A DNA stretch of 64,000 nt. Origin: Xanthobacter aminoxidans (GTDB lineage Bacteria; Pseudomonadota; Alphaproteobacteria; Rhizobiales; Xanthobacteraceae). Below are positions 35,789 through 44,877 of the stretch, one piece after another. Location of the stretch: positions 62,001-126,000 of the forward strand of contig NZ_JAMJXC010000015.1 in the NCBI RefSeq assembly GCF_023571765.1, in the 5' to 3' direction. Below the pieces are notes generated by a model, which ran no database searches, had not been told where the DNA came from, and worked only from the letters and a program-made list of their open reading frames with translations. The stretch's first letter is position 1. Each line of letters starts with the position of its first letter. The position numbers and the translations under genes are program-made.

Positions 35789-36724
35789 ATGCAGACCACT
35801 CTGGCTCGCGAAATCGCACTCAAGGGTGTCGGCGTTCACGCCGGGGTCGAAGCGACCATCACCCTGAAGCCCGCGTCCGCGAACACTGGTGTCGTCTTCA
35901 TCCGCTCCTTCGCCGATCAGGCGCCCCGCAAGGCCACCGTCAGCCGCCGTTCCGTTCAGGCCACCGACCTCGCCACCGTTCTCGGTGATCGCTCCGGCGC
36001 CCTTGTCTCCACCGTCGAGCACGTCCTCGCGGCCCTGAGCGGCCTCGGCGTGGACAATGCCACGGTCGAGATCGACGGCCCCGAAGTTCCGATCCTCGAC
36101 GGCAGCGCGGGCGATTTTGTGGCCGCCATCGATGCCGCCGGCGTCACCGAAGTGCGCGGCCGCCGCAAGTTCCTCAAGGTGCTCAAGCCCGTCCGCGTCG
36201 AGAACGGCGCGTCCTTCGGCGAGCTTCTGCCCTACGAAGCCGGTTTCCGCCTCGAGGTGGAGATCGAGTTCGGCCACGATCTGATCGGCCGCCAGCGCTT
36301 CGCCGCCACCATGTCTCCGGCCGTGTTCCGCCGCGAACTGGCGCCCGCCCGCACCTTCGGCTTCCTGAGGGATGTGGAGCGTCTGCGCTCTGCCGGCTAC
36401 GCCCGCGGCGCCGCCCTTGAGAACACCGTCTGCCTCGACGAGAGCGGCGTGCTGAACCCCGAGGGTCTGCGCTTCTCCGACGAGTTCGTCCGCCACAAGG
36501 CGCTCGACGCGGTGGGCGATCTCGCCCTCGCCGGCATGCCCCTGCTGGCGCGCTACCGCTCCTTCCGCGGCGGCCACAAGCTGAACTTCCAGGTGGTGGA
36601 CGCCCTGCTCGCCGACCGCGCCAACTATGCCCTCGTCGAGGCTCCGGTCCGGCCCGTCCGCGACACCGTGGGCGCCGAAATGGGCGTCTCCAGCCCGGTC
36701 CCGGTGTTCGCCCCGGAAATCTGA
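35789..36724 (+). CDS. lpxC: UDP-3-O-acyl-N-acetylglucosamine deacetylase
   Basis: 311 residues with all LpxC landmarks: TTLAREIALKGVGVHAG at the start, STVEHVLAALSGLGVDNA (first zinc histidine), IDGPEVPILDGSAGDFV, ARTFGFLRDVE, and the second zinc motif FVRHKALDAVGDLALAG with catalytic H and D. It carries out the committed deacetylation in lipid A synthesis in the cytoplasm. The ATG at 35789 follows GGGACGCACCAAAG. It sits after ftsZ as in many proteobacteria and is closed by a strong terminator. Confidence 0.97.
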   Translation: MQTTLAREIALKGVGVHAGVEATITLKPASANTGVVFIRSFADQAPRKATVSRRSVQATDLATVLGDRSGALVSTVEHVLAALSGLGVDNATVEIDGPEVPILDGSAGDFVAAIDAAGVTEVRGRRKFLKVLKPVRVENGASFGELLPYEAGFRLEVEIEFGHDLIGRQRFAATMSPAVFRRELAPARTFGFLRDVERLRSAGYARGAALENTVCLDESGVLNPEGLRFSDEFVRHKALDAVGDLALAGMPLLARYRSFRGGHKLNFQVVDALLADRANYALVEAPVRPVRDTVGAEMGVSSPVPVFAPEI

Positions 36725-36756
36725 TCTTCCAATCGGGTCTTCCTCATCCTGAAGCT

Positions 36757-36787
36757 GCGGCGCCCCCTCGGGCGCCGCTTCTGTTTT
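36757..36787 (+). terminator. Intrinsic terminator after lpxC
   Basis: Perfect 9-bp stem GCGGCGCCC / GGGCGCCGC with a 4-base loop followed by TTCTGTTTT. It begins 32 bases after the lpxC stop and closes the dcw-lpxC gene run. Confidence 0.88.
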
Positions 36788-37205
36788 GGCCTGGGCCGGT
36801 CGCCTCGGCCCGGAGGGCGAGGCCGGCCGCGCGCTTGCGAAGTCTTAACCCCGTTCCGATTTAGATGCCGCTCGCCCTCGCGCTGCGTGAGCCGGCGTGG
36901 CGGGGCGGCCACACTCTCGCCGCCGAAGGCACGCGCGAGCGCCCGCCGCCACATTGCCGACTGAAAGCACCGATAGCGCGGAGGGGCTGTTTTCCTGCCG
37001 TGGCCATGGGCGCGGGGGTCGAGGTATTCCGGACGCGCGCAGGCAGTGCCTGCCGTGGCCCGAAATGGGGGGAAACGAGCAGGGAGCGTGTCGAGGAGTG
37101 GGGCGGATATGCCCGGCTGGCGGATTGCCGGCCGTGCGGTTTTCCCCGGCGCGATCCTTCGGTTACAAGCGGCGCCTTGAGGCGCGGGACGGAAGCTGAA
37201 CCGTG
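36788..37205. other. 418-base lpxC-bamD intergenic region
   Basis: A GC-rich stretch with no gene I can support; a 113-codon plus-strand frame starting at 36865 is in poor coding style and lacks a ribosome site. It presumably holds the bamD promoter, but no clear element is visible. Confidence 0.5.
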
Positions 37206-38090
37206 ATGCGATTCTTGAACGATGTCCTGCCCATGCGCGCCCTCCTGCGTGGTGCCGCGCTGACGGCTGCGCTCGTGCGCGGCGGGATGCTGGTGCTTGC
37301 CGTGGCCATGGGTCTCCTCGTCTCCGGCTGCGCCAGCGACAAGGACGACACCATTCCCCCCGACGAGCCGGCCGAGAAGATCTACAACGAGGGCCTGACC
37401 CTGCTGCGCCGGCAGGAGCCGGAAAAGGCGGCCAAGCGCTTCGAGGATGTGGACAGGACCCACCCCTATTCGGAATGGGCGCGCAAGGCGCTGCTCATGA
37501 CCACCTATTCCTATTTCGAGGCGGGCAAGTACGACGAGGCGATCGGCGTCGGAAAGCGCTACATTGCGCTCTACCCGGGCTCGGCCGACGCCGCCTACGC
37601 CCAGTATCTCGTCGCTTCGGCGCTCTACGAGAACATTCCCGACATCACCCGCGACCAGCGCAAGACGCGCCAGGCCCTCGACGCGCTCGAGAACGTGGTG
37701 CGCAAGTATCCCAACACCGAGTACGCCGCCACCGCCAAGCGGAAGATCGAGGTCGCCCGCGACCAGCTCGCCGGCAAGGAGATGGCCATCGGCCGCTACT
37801 ATCTGGAGCAGCGCAACTACACGGGCGCCATCAACCGCTTCAAGGTGGTCGTGACCCAGTACCAGACGACCCGGCAGGTGGAGGAAGCCCTCTATCGCCT
37901 CACCGAGTGCTACATGGCCATGGGCATCGTCGGCGAGGCGCAGACGGCCGCGGCCGTGCTTGGCTATAACTTCCCCGACAGCTCGTGGTATAAGGACGCC
38001 TACAAGCTGGTTCAGTCCGGAGGGGCCGAGCCGCAGGAGAACAAGGCGTCCTGGATCAGCCAGGCGTTCAAGAAGATGGGGCTTGGCTGA
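37206..38090 (+). CDS. bamD: Outer membrane assembly lipoprotein BamD
   Basis: 294 residues. A long signal peptide ends in lipobox LLVSGC (Cys near 43), then AEKIYNEGLTLLRRQEPEKA and five TPR-like helical hairpins (AKRFEDVDRTHPYSEWARKA; EAGKYDEAIGVGKRYIALYP; QALDALENVVRKYPNTEYA; GRYYLEQRNYTGAINRF; EEALYRLTECYMAMGI). This is the BamD/ComL pattern. It is an essential part of the BAM machine that inserts outer-membrane proteins. Either the ATG at 37206 or one at 37233 could start the signal peptide. recN follows 6 bases later. Confidence 0.96.
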   Translation: MRFLNDVLPMRALLRGAALTAALVRGGMLVLAVAMGLLVSGCASDKDDTIPPDEPAEKIYNEGLTLLRRQEPEKAAKRFEDVDRTHPYSEWARKALLMTTYSYFEAGKYDEAIGVGKRYIALYPGSADAAYAQYLVASALYENIPDITRDQRKTRQALDALENVVRKYPNTEYAATAKRKIEVARDQLAGKEMAIGRYYLEQRNYTGAINRFKVVVTQYQTTRQVEEALYRLTECYMAMGIVGEAQTAAAVLGYNFPDSSWYKDAYKLVQSGGAEPQENKASWISQAFKKMGLG

Positions 38091-38096
38091 TATTCC

Positions 38097-39779
38097 ATGC
38101 TGGCGACGCTCTCGATCCGGGACATCGTCCTTATCGAGAAGCTCGATCTCACCCTGTCGGAGGGCCTCACGGTCCTGACCGGTGAGACGGGTGCCGGCAA
38201 ATCGATACTGCTCGATGCCGTGTCCCTCGCCCTTGGCGGGCGGGGCGACGGCGCCCTGGTGCGCCACGGCCAGCCCAAGGGGCAGGTGACGCTCACCTTC
38301 GATCTCTCCGCCGACCATCCAGCCCACGCCATCCTCGCCGCAGCCGAGCTGCCCGACGAGGGGCCACTGGTGATTCGCCGCATCCAGATGGCCGACGGGC
38401 GCACCCGCGCCAGCGTCAACGAGGAGGCGGTGAGCGTGCAGACGCTGCGCCTCATCGGATCGAGCCTCATCGAGCTGCACGGCCAGCATGACGACCGCGC
38501 CATGGTGGACGCCGCGAGCCACCGGCTCCTGCTCGATGCCTTCGGCACCCTCACCGGCAAGGTCACGGCCGTGGGCGACCTGTGGCGCGCGTGGCGCGCT
38601 GCGCTCGCCGAAGCGAAGGACGAACGGGAGCGGCTGGAAATCGCCGCCCGCGAGGCCGACTTCATTCGCCACGCGGTGGAAGAGCTCTCCGCGTTGGGCC
38701 CGGAGCCGGGCGAGGAACTCGCGCTTTCCGAGCGGCGCACCGCCATGATGCGCTCGGAGAAGATCGCCGGCGATCTCGACGAGGCGCTGGATGCGGTCTC
38801 CGGCGGCAGCTCGCCCGTGCCGTCGCTGGCCGCCGCCGTGCGCCGGCTGGAGCGCCGGGCCGGCGACGCCCAGGCATTGGTGCGTCCGGCCGTCGAGGCC
38901 ATCGACCAGGCGCTTGATGCGCTGGAGACGGCGCGCCAGCATCTGGAAGCCGCCCGCGCCGATGCCGATTTCGATCCGCGCGAGCTGGAGCGCATCGAGG
39001 AGCGGCTGTTCGCGCTCCGGGCGGCCGCCCGCAAATATCATGTCAGCGCCGACGATCTGCCGGCCCTCGCCGCCCGCTATCAGTCCGATCTGGAGCGCCT
39101 CGACCGCAGCGCCGCGACGCTGGCGCGGCTGGAAGCGAGCGTGACCGAGGCTGAGGCCGCCTATCGGACCGCCGCCGAGGACCTTTCCCGCGCGCGCCAC
39201 AGCGCCGCCGCCGTGCTCGACAAGGCGGTTGCGGCGGAGCTGCCGCCGCTCAAGCTGGAACGGGCGAGCTTCATCACCCGCGTCACCACCGACCCCGCCG
39301 CGGCGGGACCGGGCGGACAGGACCAGGTGGAGTTCTGGGTGCGCACCAATCCCGGCACGCGACCCGGCGCGCTGATGAAGGTGGCCTCCGGCGGCGAGCT
39401 GGCGCGCTTTCTCCTGGCGCTGAAGGTGGTGCTGGCGGATCGCGGCTCGGCCCCGACGCTGATCTTCGACGAGATCGACACCGGCGTGGGCGGCGCGGTG
39501 GCGGACGCCATCGGCCAGCGCCTCGGCCGTCTCGCCGAGCGGGTGCAGGTGCTGTGCGTGACCCACGCGCCGCAGGTGGCCGCCCGCGCGCGCAACCACC
39601 TCCTCATCGCCAAGGCGAGCGCCCTGGACGTGGTGGACCCGGATGCGCCGGTGACCACCCGCGTCAACGCCCTCACCGCCAGCACGCGGCGCGAGGAGAT
39701 CGCCCGCATGCTCGCCGGCGCGACCGTGACGCAGGAGGCCCGGGCCGCAGCCGACCGCCTGCTGAAGGCGGCGCGCTAA
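38097..39779 (+). CDS. recN: DNA repair protein RecN
   Basis: 560 residues, SMC-like ATPase. Walker A is TGETGAGKSILLDAVSLALG (29-36 core), followed by a coiled-coil middle (about 150-370, Ala/Glu/Arg-rich) around ASVNEEAVSVQTLRLIGSSLIELHGQHDDR. The C-terminal signature is KVASGGELARFLLALKVVL with Walker B TLIFDEIDTGVGG. It acts in recombinational repair of double-strand breaks. It is 6 bases after bamD, the same pairing as in many Hyphomicrobiales. No LexA box is visible, so SOS control would have to come from elsewhere. Confidence 0.97.
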   Translation: MLATLSIRDIVLIEKLDLTLSEGLTVLTGETGAGKSILLDAVSLALGGRGDGALVRHGQPKGQVTLTFDLSADHPAHAILAAAELPDEGPLVIRRIQMADGRTRASVNEEAVSVQTLRLIGSSLIELHGQHDDRAMVDAASHRLLLDAFGTLTGKVTAVGDLWRAWRAALAEAKDERERLEIAAREADFIRHAVEELSALGPEPGEELALSERRTAMMRSEKIAGDLDEALDAVSGGSSPVPSLAAAVRRLERRAGDAQALVRPAVEAIDQALDALETARQHLEAARADADFDPRELERIEERLFALRAAARKYHVSADDLPALAARYQSDLERLDRSAATLARLEASVTEAEAAYRTAAEDLSRARHSAAAVLDKAVAAELPPLKLERASFITRVTTDPAAAGPGGQDQVEFWVRTNPGTRPGALMKVASGGELARFLLALKVVLADRGSAPTLIFDEIDTGVGGAVADAIGQRLGRLAERVQVLCVTHAPQVAARARNHLLIAKASALDVVDPDAPVTTRVNALTASTRREEIARMLAGATVTQEARAAADRLLKAAR

Positions 39780-39798
39780 TCTCTTTTCCGAGCGTCCT

Positions 39799-40221
39799 TT
39801 AGTCCGAATCCGGCTTCGATTGCCGCATGGATTTCACCTGACCCCGCCGGTCCTTGGCGGCAAGGCGCCGCTCCTTGGAGGCGAGGGTGGGACGCGTGGG
39901 CCGTCGCACCGGCATGACCACGGTGGCGGCGCGGATCAGCTCCACCAGCCGCTCGATGGCATCTTCCCGGTTGCGTTCCTGGGTGCGGAAGCGCTGGGCC
40001 TGGATGACGATGACGCCATCCTGCGTCATGCGCCGGCCGGCGAGGCGGGCGAGGCGCATCTTCACGCCCTCCGGCAGGTTGGGCGAGCGCGCCGCATCGA
40101 AGCGCAGCTGGACCGCGCTCGATACCTTGTTGACGTTCTGCCCGCCCGGCCCGGACGCGCGCACGAAGGCGAGTTCGATCTCGTCCTCGGCGATGGCGAT
40201 GCGGGGCGTGATCTCGATCAT
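39799..40221 (-). CDS. arfB: Alternative ribosome-rescue factor ArfB (YaeJ)
   Basis: 140 residues, the size of ArfB. The catalytic GGQ motif is at 26-28 in RASGPGGQNVNKVSSAVQLR. The basic C-terminal tail (KERRLAAKDRRGQVKSMRQS) is the element that enters the empty mRNA channel of stalled ribosomes. The tail distinguishes it from release factors. It hydrolyses peptidyl-tRNA on non-stop ribosomes. Convergent with recN, 19 bases apart; no operon partner. Confidence 0.94.
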   Translation of the reverse strand: MIEITPRIAIAEDEIELAFVRASGPGGQNVNKVSSAVQLRFDAARSPNLPEGVKMRLARLAGRRMTQDGVIVIQAQRFRTQERNREDAIERLVELIRAATVVMPVRRPTRPTLASKERRLAAKDRRGQVKSMRQSKPDSD

Positions 40222-40276
40222 GGCGCCCTCTCCTGAGGGCGCAGCTTATGCACGGCCCGGCGCGGCCTGCCAACGC

Positions 40277-41395
40277 TCAGATGGCGTGGCGATTCGCGGT
40301 GGGGCCGAAATGCTCCACATAGCGCGGGCTGATGACCGAGACCGGAAGGATGATGAGCACATCCGTGGTGCCGAACTGGTGGTCCACCACCGCGCCGTCG
40401 CCGACGAAGCCGCCGAGCCGCAGATAGCCCTTGATGAGGGGCGGCAGCGCCTGCAGCGCCTTCTTCATGTCGATGTCGGCCTTGGCGATCCGGTTCATGG
40501 AGACGTGCCGTCCCTCGACGGCCCGCGCGCGCCACTCTTCCGGGGCCATGGCGTTGTGGTGCAGGAAGGACAGCGGCAGGTCGAGTTCCGCCGGGTCGGT
40601 GCCCTCAAGGCTGGCGCAGCCGAACATGGCGTCGATCTTGTTGCGCAGGATGTAGGTCCACACCCCGTGCCACAGCAGTTCGACGGTCCGCTTGTTGCGG
40701 TAGGGCTTGAGCACGCAGGAGCGGCCGAGTTCCAGGAAACGCAGGGTCGGATGGGCGGCGATGACCCCGCCCACATCGAACTCACCCTGGGTGTAGAAAC
40801 CGCCGTGGCGGTTCGCCACCTCCTGCCGCAGCAGGCGATAGGTGCCCACCACCTTGGGCTTGCGCCGACCGAGCACGATCTTCCCGGCGTCGTGGTCCAG
40901 CACGAGGATGTGGTCGCAGATGGTGTCGAAGCTGTCCATGTCGCGCCGGGCGAGGCGCGTGGTGGCGTCGGGGGTGGCCGACATCTCCTCGTAGAACACC
41001 TTGTAGCGCAGGCGCTGGGCGCGACGCACGTCGCGCGCGGTGCGGGCGAGCCGCACCTCCAGCGCGCCGAGCCGGCCGAGGACGATGCTCTCCGGCGCGG
41101 TCGGCACGGCGTCGCGGTGGCGCAGGCCGGAATAAGCGCGGAAATCCGTCACCAGCTTCTGCGGCGCCGGCATGGCAGGGCGCGCGCCGGGTGCAGCGTG
41201 CTGCGGCCGCAGGAAAGGGAAGGCACCGGGCTCGGTGCCGAACATGGGCGCGGCGCCCTCGCGACCGAAATCCTTCTTCAGGTCCTTGGCGAAATCGCGG
41301 GCGAAATCCCGCGCCGCGTCGCGGGCGACGTCGAAGCCGCGGCCGAACAGGGCTGGCAGGTTGAAGCCGGGATCCGGCTGTCCCATTCTTTTCAT
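40277..41395 (-). CDS. OlsB-like GNAT acyltransferase with repeat-bearing N-terminal extension
   Basis: 372 residues. Residues ~105-280 form the GNAT domain of the OlsB/hemolysin family: VRRAQRLRYKVFYEEMSA, DHILVLDHDAGKIVLG, VGTYRLLRQEVA, FLELGRSCVLKPYRNKRTVELLWHG. The tail IKGYLRLGGFVGDGAVVDHQFGTTDVLIIL is as in ornithine-lipid N-acyltransferases. OlsB makes lyso-ornithine lipid from ornithine and acyl-ACP. The ~100-residue leader is unusual; its residues 21-44 repeat an A/F-R-D pattern (DVARDAARDFARDFAKDLKK), a likely amphipathic membrane-binding helix. No olsA is adjacent. An ATG at 41386 is an alternative start. Confidence 0.82.
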   Translation of the reverse strand: MKRMGQPDPGFNLPALFGRGFDVARDAARDFARDFAKDLKKDFGREGAAPMFGTEPGAFPFLRPQHAAPGARPAMPAPQKLVTDFRAYSGLRHRDAVPTAPESIVLGRLGALEVRLARTARDVRRAQRLRYKVFYEEMSATPDATTRLARRDMDSFDTICDHILVLDHDAGKIVLGRRKPKVVGTYRLLRQEVANRHGGFYTQGEFDVGGVIAAHPTLRFLELGRSCVLKPYRNKRTVELLWHGVWTYILRNKIDAMFGCASLEGTDPAELDLPLSFLHHNAMAPEEWRARAVEGRHVSMNRIAKADIDMKKALQALPPLIKGYLRLGGFVGDGAVVDHQFGTTDVLIILPVSVISPRYVEHFGPTANRHAI

Positions 41396-41722
41396 CGCAA
41401 CGAGCCCCACTCCGGGCCGCCGCCGACGGCGGGCGTGCCTCACCCAACGCTTGGTATCGCTCCTCCGCCCGTGCGCCGTCCAGAGCGTAACTGCCCGGCC
41501 GACGCGCCGCACTGGCTGCGAGGAGCGACCTGGAAGTTGCCCCGCTTCAGGCGGGTGCCCAGGACTTGAACGCCAGCATCACCATAGTTTTCCGACGCGA
41601 TTGTGACAATGGGTGGCCCCGCCGCGCCAGCGCCTCGCGATCCCGCCTTGCCGCTACGGCGCCTCAGGTGATAGCGGCAGGCTCCCGGCGCGTCCGCGCC
41701 TGTGATTCGTTGGGGGGACGAC
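41396..41722. other. 327-base divergent gap between the OlsB-like gene and a secreted-protein gene
   Basis: No gene seen. It is GC-rich; a weak dyad GCCGCTA...TAGCGGC lies near 41650-41680 and no promoter elements are obvious. Confidence 0.4.
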
Positions 41723-42331
41723 ATGATTTCCACGCGCATGCACCTTTCGGCCGCGCTCCTTGCCGGCCTCGCTCTTGTGGCGCCGGTGGGCGCTCAGGCG
41801 CAGCAGCGTCCGATGCCGGTCGAGGTGACCCAGGTGATCGTGCAGGGCATCGGGCAGGTGAACGTGCTCGCCTACAAGGCCAAGTTCGTGTCGGCTGATC
41901 CCGTTACCCGTCGTGTGGTGCTGGAAGATCCCGCGGGCCGCCGCTGGGCGGTGATCGCGCCCCCGCTGCTGGGCGACCTCTCGCTCTACCGGGTGGGCGA
42001 GAACCTGCTCATCCGCGTGGCGCCGGGTGTCGTCACCGCGCTCGGCAAGGCGCACCAGGGCAAGCCGGGCGAAGTGATGGCGGAGGTCGTCATCACTGAC
42101 GGCCTGCCGGGCTGGCCGGAGGGCTTCGGCATCCGCGAGGTCACGCTGACCTCTATCTTCGTGGGCCTCGACCCGGCCGCCGGTACCGTGACCTTCGAGG
42201 GGCCGGACGGCAACGTCCGCGTGGTGCGCGCCGCCAACGACAAGGTGCTGGCGGACGTGCAGAAGGTGCAGCCGGGCGACCTCGCCCAGATCACCTATAT
42301 CGAGGGCCTCGCCGTCAACGCCATGCGCTGA
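41723..42331 (+). CDS. Periplasmic hypothetical protein
   Basis: 202 residues with a signal peptide (MHLSAALLAGLALVAPVGAQAQ, probable cleavage after AQA). The mature protein is beta-rich with two similar halves: VLAYKAKFVSADPVTRRVVLEDPAGRRW, then VTLTSIFVGLDPAAGTVTFEGPDGNVRVV. Each is followed by a segment about binding or timing of parameters (VGENLLIRV; LADVQKVQPGDLAQITY), suggesting an internal duplication of a small beta domain. I recognise no named family. GGGGGGACGAC precedes the ATG. Convergent with comM across a strong terminator. Confidence 0.72.
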   Translation: MISTRMHLSAALLAGLALVAPVGAQAQQRPMPVEVTQVIVQGIGQVNVLAYKAKFVSADPVTRRVVLEDPAGRRWAVIAPPLLGDLSLYRVGENLLIRVAPGVVTALGKAHQGKPGEVMAEVVITDGLPGWPEGFGIREVTLTSIFVGLDPAAGTVTFEGPDGNVRVVRAANDKVLADVQKVQPGDLAQITYIEGLAVNAMR

Positions 42332-42352
42332 GCCGGCAATCTGTCCGCTCCC

Positions 42353-42383
42353 GTCCGGCACCGTTGTGGTGCCGGACAATTTC
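42353..42383. terminator. Bidirectional terminator between the secreted protein and comM
   Basis: Perfect 10-bp stem GTCCGGCACC / GGTGCCGGAC, loop GTTGT, followed by AATTTC on the plus strand. It lies between two convergent genes. Confidence 0.8.
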
Positions 42384-42411
42384 TGCGCGGCAGCCGGTCT
42401 ACGCCGCCACT

Positions 42412-43944
42412 CTAGGCCGCCGCCCTTGGCCGTTCCGCCGCGGCGCGATAGGCGAGGGCTTCCGCCAGATGGCGGCGGCCGACCCCGTCCGCGCCATCGA
42501 GATCGGCGAGGGTGCGCGCCACCTTTAGAACCCGGTGATAGCCGCGGGCGCTGAGCCGCATGGCGTCGGCGGCATCGCGAAGCAGGATCGCTCCGGCCGA
42601 ATCGGGCGTCGCAACCGCCTCCAGCAAGGGTCCGGAAGCCTCGGCATTGGTGCGCACGTCCGGTCGGCCGAGGGCGGCATAGCGCTCCAGCTGGATCTCC
42701 CGCGCCATGGCGACGCGGGCCGCAATCTCCCGCGAGCCTTCGGCCGGGGCCGGCAGCACGAGGTCCGAGGCCGAGACCGACGGCACCTCGAGGTGGAGAT
42801 CGATGCGGTCGAGGAAGGGTCCGGAGAGCCGCGCCTGATATTCGTCGGCACAGCGTGGCCCGCGCTTGCAGGTGAAGCCGGGCTCCCCGGCGCGGCCGCA
42901 GCGGCAGGGATTCATGGCGGCGATGAGCTGGAAGCGCGCGGGATAGGTGACGCGATGGTTGGCGCGGGCGATCAGGACCTCGCCCGATTCCAGCGGCTGG
43001 CGCAGGGAATCGAGCACCTGCGGCGTGAATTCCGGCAGTTCGTCGAGGAACAGAACGCCATTGTGGGCGAGCGAGACCTCGCCCGGCTTCGCCTTGGCGC
43101 CGCCGCCGACCATGGCCGCCATGCTGGCCGAATGGTGCGGCGCGCGGAACGGGCGGCGGTCCATCAGCGCGCCGTCCTCGATGGTGCCGGCCACCGAGGC
43201 GATCATGGAGACGTCCAGCATCTCGGCCGGCGACAACGGCGGCAGGATGGAGGGCAGGCGCTGCGCCAGCATGGACTTGCCGGCGCCCGGCGGTCCGACG
43301 AACAGGAGATTGTGGCCGCCGGCCGCGGCCACCTCCAGCGCCCGCTTGGCGGTCTCCTGGCCCTTCACGTCGCGGAGGTCGAGCATGGTGTCTCCCGGCG
43401 GCTTCATCCGTGGCTCGGGCCGGCCCATCACCTGGCGTCCGGTCATGTGGTTGGCGAGCTGGATGAGGGACTGCGGGGCGAGGATGTCCATGTCGGGGCT
43501 GGCCCAGGCGGCCTCTGCGCCGCACGGGGCGGGGCAGATGAGGCCGTGCCCGCGCGCATTGGCGCCGATGGCCGCCGGCAGCACGCCGGCTACGGCCGCG
43601 ATGGCGCCGTCCAGGGCCAATTCGCCCACGACCGTGAAGCCGGCGAGGGCATCGCCGGGGATGGCGCCGATGGCGGCCATCAGCCCCAGCGCGATGGGCA
43701 GATCGTAATGGGAGCCTTCCTTGGGCAGGTCGGCAGGGGCGAGGTTCACGGTGATGCGCCGCGCCGGAAGGGCAAGCCCTGACGCGATGAGCGCTGCGCG
43801 CACCCGCTCCTTCGCCTCGGTCACGGCCTTGTCGGGCAGGCCGACGATGGTGAAGGCCGGCAGGCCGGCCGCCACATGCACCTGAACATCCACCGGGCGC
43901 GCCTCGACGCCCTCGAACGCGACTGTCGCCACCCGCTGGATCAC
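42412..43944 (-). CDS. comM: YifB/ComM-type Mg-chelatase-like AAA+ ATPase
   Basis: 510 residues. The N-terminal Lon-protease-like domain begins VIQRVATVAFEGVEARPVDV and includes GLPAFTIVGLPDKAVTEAKERVRAAL. The AAA+ core has Walker A FVGPPGAGKSMLAQRLPSIL and sensor segment HNGVLFLDELPEF. The zinc-like cysteine set NPCRCGRAGEPGFTCKRGPRCADEYQARLSGP and the C-terminal MgChII domain follow. ComM is a hexameric helicase promoting branch migration in transformation. The GTG start at 43944 has GGGGGCG upstream and gives the standard N-terminus; an ATG at 43974 would add ten residues. Confidence 0.93.
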   Translation of the reverse strand: MIQRVATVAFEGVEARPVDVQVHVAAGLPAFTIVGLPDKAVTEAKERVRAALIASGLALPARRITVNLAPADLPKEGSHYDLPIALGLMAAIGAIPGDALAGFTVVGELALDGAIAAVAGVLPAAIGANARGHGLICPAPCGAEAAWASPDMDILAPQSLIQLANHMTGRQVMGRPEPRMKPPGDTMLDLRDVKGQETAKRALEVAAAGGHNLLFVGPPGAGKSMLAQRLPSILPPLSPAEMLDVSMIASVAGTIEDGALMDRRPFRAPHHSASMAAMVGGGAKAKPGEVSLAHNGVLFLDELPEFTPQVLDSLRQPLESGEVLIARANHRVTYPARFQLIAAMNPCRCGRAGEPGFTCKRGPRCADEYQARLSGPFLDRIDLHLEVPSVSASDLVLPAPAEGSREIAARVAMAREIQLERYAALGRPDVRTNAEASGPLLEAVATPDSAGAILLRDAADAMRLSARGYHRVLKVARTLADLDGADGVGRRHLAEALAYRAAAERPRAAA

Positions 43945-44088
43945 AGCCGCCCCCTGCCTGCTGCCTGTCTGCATCTCAAGGTAGCGGAGGGCGGGCCCGC
44001 TCGCAAGAACGAAAGAGGAACAATCGTGCTTGCGTCAAACGCAGCCCCGGTTATGCTGGAGGTAGCAAGAGGATCGGGGAGATCAGCC

Positions 44089-44871
44089 ATGGCCGCCGAA
44101 GGTGCAGGCGCGCGCAGTCACGAGGCCCATGTGGTCGAGATGTTCGGCCCGCAGGCCGCCGCCTATGTGGCGAGCGCTGTGCATGCGCGGGGTGCTGATC
44201 TCGATGCGCTCAAGGCCCTCGTGGAAGAGGCGCGGCCCGCCCGGTTGCTCGATCTCGGTTGCGGCGGTGGGCATGTGAGCTTCACCGCCGCGCCGTTCGC
44301 GGGCGAGGTGGTGGCCTACGATCTGTCCGAGGACATGCTGGGCGCCGTCGCTGCCGAGGCGAAGGCACGCGGGCTTGCGAACATCGCCACGCGGCAGGGC
44401 GTCGCTGAGCGCCTGCCCTTCGCCGACGGCAACTTCGACATGGTCGCCTCGCGTTACAGCGCGCACCACTGGCGGAATGTGCCGCAGGCCCTTGCCGAGG
44501 TGCGGCGAGTGGTGAAGGCGGGCGGCCAAGTGGTCATGATGGACGTGATCACCCCCGAATGGCCGGTGGCGGACACCTTCCTGCAGACGGTGGAATTGCT
44601 GCGCGATCCCTCCCACGGACGGGACTACAGCGCCTCCGAATGGAGCCGCATCGCCGAGGAGGCGGGGTACCGGGTGGTGCGCACGGCGCACCGGCGCCTC
44701 AGGCTGGAGTTCGCCTCCTGGGTGGCGCGCATCCGCACGCCGGAGCTGCATGTCGCCGCCATCCGCTCGCTGATGGCGGGCGCCAGCGCGGACGTGGCAT
44801 CCCACTTCGAGTTCGAGCCGGACGGCTCCTTCTCCATCGACACGCTGACGCTGGAGCTGGAGACGGCCTGA
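44089..44871 (+). CDS. Class I SAM-dependent methyltransferase (UbiE/YcgJ-like)
   Basis: 260 residues. Motif I ARLLDLGCGGGHVSF (about 48-62), motif II VVAYDLSEDMLGAV, RLPFADGNFDMVASRYSAHHW (post-I acidic and motif IV) and LAEVRRVVKAGGQVVMMDVI (motif VI) define a Methyltransf_11 enzyme. The C-terminal ~90 residues carry a HGRDYSASEWSRIAEEAGY lid. Small-molecule acceptor likely, identity unknown. The ATG at 44089 is the first start in frame with a plausible start region; frames further upstream overlap comM's promoter. It ends 6 bases from the convergent PHA-system gene. Confidence 0.88.
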   Translation: MAAEGAGARSHEAHVVEMFGPQAAAYVASAVHARGADLDALKALVEEARPARLLDLGCGGGHVSFTAAPFAGEVVAYDLSEDMLGAVAAEAKARGLANIATRQGVAERLPFADGNFDMVASRYSAHHWRNVPQALAEVRRVVKAGGQVVMMDVITPEWPVADTFLQTVELLRDPSHGRDYSASEWSRIAEEAGYRVVRTAHRRLRLEFASWVARIRTPELHVAAIRSLMAGASADVASHFEFEPDGSFSIDTLTLELETA

Positions 44872-44877
44872 ACGGGC

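Noticed and set aside
36865-37206. 113-codon plus-strand frame upstream of bamD
   Set aside because: No ribosome site, unusual amino-acid composition and no domain; it probably is non-coding.
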